A DNA stretch of 33,027 nucleotides from CAJBIL01 sp044359525 (lineage in GTDB: Bacteria; Pseudomonadota; Gammaproteobacteria; Burkholderiales; Rhodocyclaceae). Position 1 is the first letter of the stretch; each line of letters begins with the position of its first letter. Where the stretch lies: assembly GCA_044359525.1 (NCBI GenBank), contig JBIKLY010000029.1, forward strand, positions 1 through 33,027. Direction: 5' to 3'. A program made the translations under genes and the position numbers. The notes under the pieces were generated by a model. The model was given only the letters and a program-made list of their open reading frames with translations. It was not told where the DNA came from and ran no database searches. Positions 1 to 7,700 of this stretch are shown one piece after another.

Positions 1-32
1 AAAATTAAATCGAGTCTGACCCCACTTAATTC
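1..32. repeat. Possible dispersed repeat / mobile-element-edge motif
   Basis: The left edge carries a core GAGTCTGACCCC (12-23) flanked by short inverted AT arms, AATTAA at 3-8 and TTAATT at 26-31. From memory, near-identical GGGGTCAGACTC-type motifs are dispersed in beta- and gammaproteobacterial genomes, often beside REP-associated tyrosine transposase genes. No transposase is visible here, so this may be a remnant or the edge of an element lying to the left. The assignment rests on motif resemblance only. Confidence 0.35.
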
Positions 33-106
33 GTAACGCGCCTGCAATGCCGGCTTGTTCTAATGCTCGTCTCTGCATGCCATTCATAACGGACAAGAAC
101 GCTACC

Positions 107-973
107 ATGAAGTATTTTCTGCTCTCTCTGACTGCGGTCATCGCATTGACCGGCGACCCGGCGCATGCCACGGCGGCGCCTCTGGTCAATCCGCGTTTTG
201 AGGCTACGAACATTGCCCAGGATATCGGCAGCGCAGGCCGGTTGCGTTTGCAGTCGCAGCGACTCGCCAAGCTCTACCTGCAAATCGGCCTCGGGCTCAA
301 CGCCGATGCGGCACGTCGCCAGCTCAGCCGGGGCAGCGCCCAATTCGACGCCGATCTGTTCGAACTGTCGCATTACGCAAAAACCGCAAAAACACAACGC
401 ACACTGGCCCGCACAGGCGAACTGTGGGTTGAACTCAAAGCGCTTCTGGCCGCCGCTTACAACGTTGAAAACATGCAACGGGTGAACTACCTGTCAGACG
501 ATCTGATGATCACTGCCAGCAAGTTGGCAATGCAAATCGAAGATAAAGCCGATACGCCGATTGGCCGCCTGCTCGACCTCTCGTTGCGACAAAGCATGCT
601 GGCGCAGCGCCTGGCCAAGCTTTACCTGATGGCCAGGGCTGGCGATAAATCACACGGCAGACTGGTTGATATGGAGCAGGCACGCAAGGAGTTTTCGACG
701 GGCTTTGGCGAGCTGTCCGGCGCCCGTGAAAACTCGGCCGCCAGCCGCAGCGCGCTGGATCTGGCGAAAACACAGTGGCTGTTTTTTGAAAATGAAATCC
801 GGGAACTCACCCGGGGAGAAACCGGCAATCCGCAGCACGTGGCAACGACTAGTGAGCGAATCATGGAAGTGCTCGATGCCGTCAGCGCACAATACGCGCA
901 GGATTATTCGGCAGCTTCAGCCGCGAACGCCGCCCGGCTGGCCGGGGCAGGCGCAAACACGCGCAAGAACTAG
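107..973 (+). CDS. Secreted protein with two tandem PilJ-type sensor modules
   Basis: A predicted 288-residue exported protein. The ATG at 107 is preferred over an upstream in-frame ATG at 47 because it begins directly with a signal peptide (MKYFLLSLTAVIALTG, ending near AHATAA). The mature part holds two copies of the type IV pili methyl-accepting chemotaxis N-terminal (PilJ) module, each marked by an RLxxQSQRLAKLYL-like helix: LQSQRLAKLYL in the first half and MLAQRLAKLYL in the second. In PilJ and NarX-type proteins such helices form the periplasmic ligand-sensing bundle. Here no transmembrane helix, HAMP or signalling domain follows, so it is a free periplasmic sensor-like bundle rather than a chemoreceptor. 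It ends 8 bases before the stop of a convergent small gene. Ligand and partner are unknown. Confidence 0.8.
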   Translation: MKYFLLSLTAVIALTGDPAHATAAPLVNPRFEATNIAQDIGSAGRLRLQSQRLAKLYLQIGLGLNADAARRQLSRGSAQFDADLFELSHYAKTAKTQRTLARTGELWVELKALLAAAYNVENMQRVNYLSDDLMITASKLAMQIEDKADTPIGRLLDLSLRQSMLAQRLAKLYLMARAGDKSHGRLVDMEQARKEFSTGFGELSGARENSAASRSALDLAKTQWLFFENEIRELTRGETGNPQHVATTSERIMEVLDAVSAQYAQDYSAASAANAARLAGAGANTRKN

Positions 974-981
974 CGCAGGGT

Positions 982-1191
982 CTATTCCTGAAAGGCGTAA
1001 AGGCGGGCCATGAAGCCGTCAACATCAACCCCCGCCGGTTCGCGACGCGCCGATACCACAACTTCTTCCAGCCGCGCCTCAATGCGCGGCACCTCGGCCC
1101 AGCCGGCGTTCAGGACTTCATCTCCGTAAACCTCGCCATCGCCGCCGGGCGCTTCACTCCTGCCTGTACTCATTTCCATGACGATCACCAT
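982..1191 (-). CDS. Small conserved-looking hypothetical protein (69 aa)
   Basis: I do not recognise this family. The reading frame starts at an ATG preceded by a strong Shine-Dalgarno GGAGG about 8 bases upstream on the minus strand, which argues that it is a real gene. The product is acidic and soluble-looking, without signal peptide or membrane segment. It starts with a Gly/Glu-rich stretch, then an amphipathic segment (RIEARLEEVVVSARRE), and ends in DVDGFMARLYAFQE. It is convergent with the PilJ-module gene and divergent from the YjfB-family gene, so it has its own promoter region within 1192-1317. An internal ATG six codons in (MEMSTGR) is an alternative start. Confidence 0.55.
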   Translation of the reverse strand: MVIVMEMSTGRSEAPGGDGEVYGDEVLNAGWAEVPRIEARLEEVVVSARREPAGVDVDGFMARLYAFQE

Positions 1192-1264
1192 TTTGCTGTC
1201 CTCCAGCCCGATTGTGTGGAAGGTATATAAGCTAACGGTTGAGGCTGAGAAAGGTTGAGCCGGC

Positions 1265-1291
1265 TCAAGATATTTTTTCTGCTGCCGATAC
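1265..1291 (+). promoter_or_regulatory. Sigma-28 (FliA)-like promoter for the YjfB-family gene
   Basis: TCAA at 1265-1268 is followed after exactly 15 bases by GCCGATAC at 1284-1291. The FliA consensus is TAAA-N15-GCCGATAA, so the -10 element matches 7 of 8 bases, the -35 core 3 of 4, and the spacing is exact. It lies about 27 bases upstream of the ATG of a gene from a family named for motility, which makes a chance match less likely. Transcription start is not shown directly. Confidence 0.6.
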
Positions 1292-1317
1292 TGGCTTGTA
1301 ACACCCAGGAGTCGATC

Positions 1318-1512
1318 ATGGATATTGGTAACGTTGGAAGTGTTTCAGCTGCGCTCAGTCAAGCCCAAACTGGCGATGCGGTTGCCATCATGGTGTTGAA
1401 AAAGGCGAATGATATTCAGGCGCAAAGTGCCATGCAATTGATTCAGGCACTGCCTCAGCCGGCGGGAAACAATCCGCCCAATCTTGGCAACAGCATCAAT
1501 ACGTTTGCTTGA
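1318..1512 (+). CDS. YjfB-family putative motility protein
   Basis: A 64-residue protein matching the YjfB family (Pfam 'putative motility protein'): a short N-terminal MDIGNVGS segment, a helix with SAALSQAQTGDAVAIMVLKKA, a second helix IQAQSAMQLIQALPQP, and a disordered Asn/Pro tail. The ATG at 1318 is chosen over an upstream TTG at 1255 because it has AGGAG (1307-1311) at good spacing and gives the usual family length. The molecular function is not established; family members are small, probably helical and often found in flagellated bacteria. A sigma-28-like promoter lies just upstream and a strong hairpin just downstream, so it looks like a monocistronic late-flagellar-class gene. No other flagellar gene is in the window. 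Confidence 0.8.
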   Translation: MDIGNVGSVSAALSQAQTGDAVAIMVLKKANDIQAQSAMQLIQALPQPAGNNPPNLGNSINTFA

Positions 1513-1518
1513 TTTACC

Positions 1519-1551
1519 GTCCGGCACCTGAAGTCAGGTGCCGGACATTTT
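1519..1551 (+). terminator. Strong Rho-independent-type hairpin, possibly bidirectional
   Basis: A perfect 12-bp stem, GTCCGGCACCTG (1519-1530) and CAGGTGCCGGAC (1535-1546), with the 4-base loop AAGT and followed by ATTTT. It starts 6 bases after the YjfB-family stop codon and lies just before the stop of the convergent hydrolase gene, so it may terminate both. Confidence 0.85.
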
Positions 1552-1560
1552 CACCAGCGG

Positions 1561-2367
1561 TTATAAATCCTGCGCCACCAGCCAGTCGCGCACCGTCTCG
1601 GCGACATGCAGCCAGTCCTTCTCCAGCATTACGCCGTGCCCCAGTCCGCGAAAAATCTTGGCGGGCACGCCATAGGTCTGTGCTGTCGTCTGCACCAGAA
1701 ACGCCGGCATAAGATTGTCATGCTCGGCCCCCAGCACCAGCAAAGGCGGCCGGTGCATGCGATCAAGCATGGGCAAATTGAACATCGACATGTCCCAGAT
1801 CGCGCGTTGTGACTCCGGCTGCATTTTCCGGTAGTAGCGTTCCAGCGTTGCTTCCGGAATATCCTCGGCGAACAGCGCCTCGCGCAATACGTCGAGCGAG
1901 ACATCCTCACCACTCAACAGCCGGTTCAGTTCAACCATCATGCTGGGTTTCTGGAATAGCATTGAAAACTGCGCTGCAACCAAGCCCTGCGGTGGTACCG
2001 AGCACATCAGCACGGCGCCTGGAACGCTATGCCGCTCCAGGTATTTCTGGACAACGAACCCCCCCATCGAATGCCCGATCAACACCGGTGCCGTACCGAG
2101 GTCCGCAATCACGGTCACCAGGTCGTCCACGTAGTCATGCACGCTGTGCGCATCGAGATGTTCATGACCAAAACTGCCGCCATGTCCACGTAAAGAGAGG
2201 GCGTGGGCGTTGTAGCCCTGCCGGGCAAAATAGGGGAGAAAATGCTCATCCCAGACCCAGGCACCGGAAAAAGACCCGTGCACAAACAACAAGGGCGTCG
2301 CGTGCGCCTTTTTTTCCTTCGACAAACAGGAGAGAACTTCGAGACCTTCTACTTCACGCTTGATCAT
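1561..2367 (-). CDS. Alpha/beta hydrolase
   Basis: A 268-residue alpha/beta-fold hydrolase of normal length. The nucleophile elbow GHSMGG gives Ser100, the acid is probably Asp217 in GAEHDNLMP and the base His244 in GLGHGVML; the oxyanion-hole region is FVHGSFSGAW (28-37). The family hydrolyses ester, amide or related bonds; the substrate cannot be told from sequence. There is no signal peptide, so it is probably cytoplasmic. Its ATG overlaps the stop of the upstream truncated GST frame (ATGA), with GGAGCAGCAAT just upstream, so translation may be coupled to that remnant. It ends near a strong hairpin shared with the convergent YjfB-family gene. Confidence 0.85.
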   Translation of the reverse strand: MIKREVEGLEVLSCLSKEKKAHATPLLFVHGSFSGAWVWDEHFLPYFARQGYNAHALSLRGHGGSFGHEHLDAHSVHDYVDDLVTVIADLGTAPVLIGHSMGGFVVQKYLERHSVPGAVLMCSVPPQGLVAAQFSMLFQKPSMMVELNRLLSGEDVSLDVLREALFAEDIPEATLERYYRKMQPESQRAIWDMSMFNLPMLDRMHRPPLLVLGAEHDNLMPAFLVQTTAQTYGVPAKIFRGLGHGVMLEKDWLHVAETVRDWLVAQDL

Positions 2368-2666
2368 ATTGCTGCTCCAGGTACGGCCGTGCCACGATCA
2401 CCAGCGGGCAACAATTTCCCGGCCTTTGCTGCCAGATAAACGAGAATCGCGCCGGATTCAAACAGGGTCATCGGTTCGCCTTGCGGGCCGTCGGTATCAA
2501 CAATGGCGGGGATTTTCGAGTTGGGATTGATGGCAACAAACTCCGGCTGAAACTGCTCGCCCCGGGTAATGTCGATCGGCCTTACACGATAAGGCAAGCC
2601 ACATTCTTCGAGCATGATCGAAAGCTTTCGACCGTTGGGGGTGCCCCAAGTATAGAGGGTAATCAT
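2364..2666 (-). pseudogene. Glutathione S-transferase, truncated to N-terminal domain
   Basis: The 100-residue frame starts at ATG 2666 (AAGGA about 5 bases upstream) and encodes a GST thioredoxin-like N-terminal domain. It contains LYTWGTPNGRKL with the likely catalytic Thr/Asn region, the cis-Pro strand SKIPAIVD and the glutathione-contact ESGAILVYLA. The family normally has about 200-230 residues with an all-helical C-terminal domain; here the homologous sequence stops after KLLPAGDRG, and a short unrelated tail ends in an ATGA overlap with the hydrolase. No C-terminal GST domain appears in another frame, because the hydrolase gene occupies that space. The simplest reading is a deletion joining a GST 5' end to the hydrolase; a functional single-domain protein is less likely. 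Confidence 0.7.
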
Positions 2667-2802
2667 CAGCGTCCTTGGGTTCCTGAAATGTCTGTCGTAA
2701 AAGACGACGAGAATGCTGGCTTGTACCAAGAGCCTGCCCTATAGGTAATGGCGGAGATGGCAAGCTGCGCGTGGTATTTCTGCAACGATTTTACGCGGTG
2801 CC

Positions 2803-2833
2803 TTGATAAAGGCGAAAAAACAAAGGATATATT
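2803..2833 (+). promoter_or_regulatory. Possible sigma-70-like promoter in AT-rich leader of tpsB
   Basis: TTGATA (2803-2808) and TATATT (2828-2833) are separated by 19 bases within an unusually AT-rich tract (about 2811-2890) just upstream of the two-partner secretion genes. Spacing is slightly long, so the assignment is tentative. The remaining leader from 2667 shows no convincing gene. Confidence 0.35.
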
Positions 2834-2889
2834 ATTCTTTTTTGTTTATATTCATGGGTATCTTGGTGTTGCTAAAAGTATTTTCTAAC

Positions 2890-4581
2890 ATGAAATCTAC
2901 GCTTCCGACCGCCTTTCGCCTGTTATCTCTAGCGCTCCTGTTCTGTTCGGGAAGCCTGCTCGCGGCCGATGACGTCTTCGATCTGCAGCGCATTCGTGTT
3001 ACCGGCAACACCTTGCTCAGTGAGGAAGAAATCAACCAGCTGACCCGTCCATTCATCGGTAAAAACAAGGAGTTCCGCGATATCCAGATGGCGCTGGAAG
3101 CGCTGGAAGCCGCCTACCGCAAGGCCGGTTACACCGCCGTGCAGGTGATCACGCCGGAACAGGAAGTGACCGGCGGCACCCTGCTTCTCGAAGTACAGGA
3201 AACCCCGATTGCCAGCGTCACGGTATCCGGCAACAAATACTTCAGCGAAGCCAATATCCGCGCGACGATGCCGTCGCTGGTGGAAGGGAAGACGCCAAAC
3301 GCTCGCCAGCTCTCCGAAAATGTTCAGCTGGCCAACGAAAATCTGGCGAAACAAATCGACGTTGTACTCGCAGTTTCGGAGAAAAACCCGGGCAAACTCG
3401 ACGCAACGATCAACGTTCAGGACGAGGCGCCCTTCCGTGCTTTCATCACGGCTGACAATACCGGCACCGACACCACCGGCCGGCATCGACTCGGCATGGG
3501 TTTGCGCCATTCAAACCTGTGGGATCGCGACCACACGGCGACTTTTTCCTACACCGGTTCGCCCGACAAGCCCGACGGTACCAAGCTGGACATCTACAGC
3601 CTGGGTTATCGCTTTCCCTTTTACAGCATCGGCGACAGTATTGACGTGTTCTACGCCAAGTCGAATATCAACACGCCGGCGGGGACCTTAACTCTCGGCG
3701 CCTTCGAAAACCTCACCGGCAAGGGCGATTTGTACGGCATCCGCTGGAATCACTACTTTCAGCGCCAGGGCGAATGGTCCACCAAACTGGTGGGCGGCGT
3801 CGACGTCAAAGTGATGGATACCACCTGCACCGGCCCGGCCGGTGAAAAGGATTATCTCAAGGGTAGCTCGGCGGGCTGCACGCCCTACACCACGCGGCCA
3901 CTTAGCGCCACCTACAGCGGTAACTGGCAACGCCCCGGCCAGGCGGCTGATTTCAGTGCCGGTATGGCTTACAACCTGGCCACCGGAAGAAACAACGAAT
4001 ACAACACGGTGGATGGAAAAACCGGCAATGACAACTATTCCCTGGTCGCCGGCAACCGGGGCACGCGCGAAAATTTCAGCATATTGAAACTCGGTGGCAG
4101 CTACTCGCATACCTTGCCCGAGGGGTGGTTGGCGCGCGTCGCAGCAAGCCTCCAGTCCAGCTTCGGCAACCCGCTGCCGCCATCCGAACAGATCGGCCTC
4201 TCCGGCGCGCAGACCGTGCGCGGTTTCCATGAACGCGTCGTTGCTGCCGACGCCGGCTATATCGTCAACATGGAGCTTTATGCGCCCAACGTGGCGCCAA
4301 TACTGACGCTACCGGGCGAGCTGCGCCCCCTGTTCTTTGTCGATACTGCCCGCGGGCAAAGCTACAAGATGCCAGGGAGCAGCGGCACGACGACCGTTAC
4401 GGAGCCATCCGGCATCATGAGCGCCGGCATGGGCGTGCGCTACAGCTACAAAAAGGACGTTCAGGTCCGCTTTGATGTGGCGAGCATCATCAACGCCGGC
4501 CCGGCGGCCGATTTGACCGACTCGACTGCCGCTTACAACGGGCAGTGGCGCGGTCAGTTCAACGTCCTCGTCGGCTTCTGA
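2890..4581 (+). CDS. TpsB two-partner secretion transporter (ShlB/FhaC/HecB family)
   Basis: An Omp85-superfamily outer-membrane pore that exports its TpsA partner, encoded 153 bases downstream. The start at 2890 is chosen because it opens a clean signal peptide (MKSTLPTAFRLLSLALLF, cut near LLAAD); upstream in-frame TTG and ATG starts would add an unneeded hydrophobic leader. The mature protein begins with a POTRA_2 domain (FDLQRIRVTGNTLLSEEEI), a second POTRA (IASVTVSGNKYFSEANI), then a ShlB-type 16-strand barrel. The conserved loop-6 motif VRGF is visible in LSGAQTVRGFHERVV, and the chain ends in FNVLVGF, an aromatic C-terminal barrel signal. At 563 residues it is full length. An atypical extracellular insertion carries two Cys (DTTCTGP and SAGCTPY). 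Confidence 0.93.
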   Translation: MKSTLPTAFRLLSLALLFCSGSLLAADDVFDLQRIRVTGNTLLSEEEINQLTRPFIGKNKEFRDIQMALEALEAAYRKAGYTAVQVITPEQEVTGGTLLLEVQETPIASVTVSGNKYFSEANIRATMPSLVEGKTPNARQLSENVQLANENLAKQIDVVLAVSEKNPGKLDATINVQDEAPFRAFITADNTGTDTTGRHRLGMGLRHSNLWDRDHTATFSYTGSPDKPDGTKLDIYSLGYRFPFYSIGDSIDVFYAKSNINTPAGTLTLGAFENLTGKGDLYGIRWNHYFQRQGEWSTKLVGGVDVKVMDTTCTGPAGEKDYLKGSSAGCTPYTTRPLSATYSGNWQRPGQAADFSAGMAYNLATGRNNEYNTVDGKTGNDNYSLVAGNRGTRENFSILKLGGSYSHTLPEGWLARVAASLQSSFGNPLPPSEQIGLSGAQTVRGFHERVVAADAGYIVNMELYAPNVAPILTLPGELRPLFFVDTARGQSYKMPGSSGTTTVTEPSGIMSAGMGVRYSYKKDVQVRFDVASIINAGPAADLTDSTAAYNGQWRGQFNVLVGF

Positions 4582-4734
4582 TTTCCAGTTTGAATCCGTC
4601 AAGTTCACGCACGGCTAACGCGCTATCCACTTCGTGACATAGTTCATAACACCTCCGTCGAAATCGGCTGAGACTCAACAAGCTGTCGCCACTGCCGTTA
4701 AGCCCCGGATAGCGGGAAGACTAAGGAAACACAT

Positions 4735-7700
4735 ATGAGACATGGAAAAATCAAGCACGCAATCACCCGCACACTGATTGCGACGGCGGTCTCCGCCTGT
4801 TTTTCTCCACTGGTTTTCGCACTGCCGGTTGCTCCGAACGTGGCCAGCGGTACCGCCAGTTTCGTTCAGTCCGGCAACACGCTCACCGTCACCAACAGCA
4901 ACCGCGCAATCATCAACTGGAACAGTTTCTCGATCAGCGGCAACGAAAACGTCCGCTTCGTCCAGTCGTCAAGTACCAGCAGCGTCCTCAACCGGGTACT
5001 CGGCAGCAACCCGTCGGTACTGCTCGGTTCGCTGCAGTCCAACGGCAAGGTCTTCCTGATCAACCCGGCCGGTATTCTGGTCGGGCAAGGTGCGCGCATT
5101 GATGTGGCGGGCTTCGTCGCCTCCACCCTGACCCTCTCCGATAGCGACTTCCTCGCCAACCGCCTGCGCTTTACCGAAACACCGGGCGCCGGCAAGGTCC
5201 AGAACTTCGGCGAAATCACGACACCGGGTGGTGGCAATGTTTATCTTGTGGCACCCCAGGTCGACAACCACGGAATCATTACCGCACCCAACGGCGAAGT
5301 CCTACTCGCTGCGGGCCAGCGCGTCGAGCTGATCGACACGGCCACGCCGGGCGTTCGCGTTGAAATTGTCGGCACAGAGGGCACCGCCACCAACCTCGGC
5401 ACAATCACCGCCGAAGCCGGACGCATCGGCATCGCCGGCGTGCTGGTCAAGAACACCGGCACGCTTAACGCTTCGAGCCTGGTGAGCGAAGGCGGCCGGA
5501 TTTTCCTCAAGGCGACGAACGATACACTGGTCGACGGCGATAGCCGAATCAGCGCTACCGGCAGCAAAGGCGGTCGTATCGAGGTGCTTGGCAACCATAT
5601 CGTGGTGACGGACAAGGCTCAGCTTGACGCTTCAGGCCAAGCTGCGGGCGGCACCGTTCTGGTTGGTGGCGACTATCAGGGCAAGAACGCTTTAATCCAA
5701 AATGCTGCTACCACGACTTTCGGCAAAGATGCCTTAATCAAGGCGGATGCCACCGATAGCGGTAACGGTGGCAAGGTAATTGTCTGGGCCGACGACACGA
5801 CCCGCGCCTACGGCAACCTCTCGGCACGCGGTGGTGCCAATGGTGGCAACGGCGGCTTTATCGAGGTTTCAGGCAAGCAGCAGCTGGTTTATCGAGGCGT
5901 TGCTGACACCCGCGCGCCACACGGAAAAACAGGCACCTTGCTACTGGACCCGACCTCAATCAGCCTGATCGCCGGTGCAGGTACGGATGGAGGCGGCACT
6001 TTTTACGGCAACAACATCACGACCAACCTCGGCTCATCCAACGTCATACTGCAGACAAGTAGCGGCGGTACGGGTGCGATCACCTTCACGAGCGGCACCT
6101 ATAATTTCTCGGGCGCAACTGCAAGCAATTCGCTATCCCTGCTCGCTTTTAGCGACGGTGGAAGCAGTGCCGGCAATATCAGCCTGCCCAGCGGCACCTT
6201 CATCACCATGAAAACAGGTGCACCTCTGACTATGGTTGCGGGCTGGGATGGGGTGTCTACATCCGCGCCGGCAGTCGTCACGGGTTTTGGCACGATCCAG
6301 ATGGTCGGCTCAACCATTTCCGCCCAGGGCGGCGGCGCTACGATACTCGCAGGGAGTGACATCACCCTGGCGCACTCCAGCATTTCGACGGTTGCCGGCA
6401 ATATGATGGTGAAGGCGGGGGGCGATATCTTTCTGGATGGGACCTCGACAGCGTCTTCAACGCTTGACGGCTCCGGCACCTTCCAGTGGATTGAGGCCGG
6501 CAATGACCTGAAGCTTTGGGCTGGCGATGGCGGCAGCGCAACCATTCAATACTACGGGAGCGGCACGCAGACCGCCAAGGGGGCGTCAATAGACGTCAGA
6601 GCCAACTTGGCAAGCACCAATGTATCGTCACATAGAGCATCTATTCACTCGAACGCCCACCAGAACGTTTTTGCAACCGCAGGCGGCATCAACATCTTTG
6701 GCGGTGGCTATATGGGATTTGGCACAAACAATACGGCAGGCATCTCAGCGGCAGGCAACCAGCAGATATCAGCTACCGGCAACATCGACCTCACTGCCGG
6801 AACTTCGGGAGGAACGGCCAACTCAGCAGAAATCAGTGCGAACGGCACCCAGAATATTACAGCAGCAAATATTTCTGTCACAGGTGGCAATAGCACAAGC
6901 ACCGGCGGCGCTTACATCAAGGCCATTGGTGCACAAACAATCGCTACCATCGGCGATGTCGTGCTGACTGGCGGTACGGCTTCTATCGACAACGAGGCAT
7001 CAATCAGCAGCGACACCAGCCAGAGTCTTGGAATCTCTGGTGACCTGACCCTGACCGGCGGCAGTGCCGGCGGCGCCTTTATTGGCGCGCCGGTACAGAA
7101 CATCAGCGTCGGCGGCAACCTGACCATGAACGCGGGTAGCGGCGTTGTTCTCGACGCCTATGGCATGGCGGCGCCGGCGGCTATTGGCGAGGAAGCGGGA
7201 TCCGATCTGACACTGAACGTTGGTGGGAGTATCAGCCTGACCGGGACCAACGCCATCAACCCGGCCCTCATCGGCACAGCGACCGGCACGGCCGACATTT
7301 ATCTGCGCGGTACGGACATCAGCCTTGGCAACTACAGCTTCCTCGGTAACTGGGATGGATCATCCGGCGGGGATGCCGTGCTGATCGCAACCGGAACGGT
7401 CATTCAGCAGCTGGCCAATGCCAATATCGGTATTGGTTCGCTGACCGCGACAGCCAATACCGACATCGCGCTCAATGGGGTGAACAAGGTTAATTTTGTG
7501 GATCTTGATGCCTCCTCCGGCGGCGGTTTTGTCAGCTACAACACCGCTAACCCGACAACGACTCATGTAACCGCTGCGGCGACCGGTAACATCACGATCG
7601 CCGGCAATGCCGGCAGTGGTGCAATCGCACTCGGTGACCTGACAACCACCGGGACGAGCACGATCAGCGTCTCTTCACAAAAGGCGATTCTTGAAGAGTA

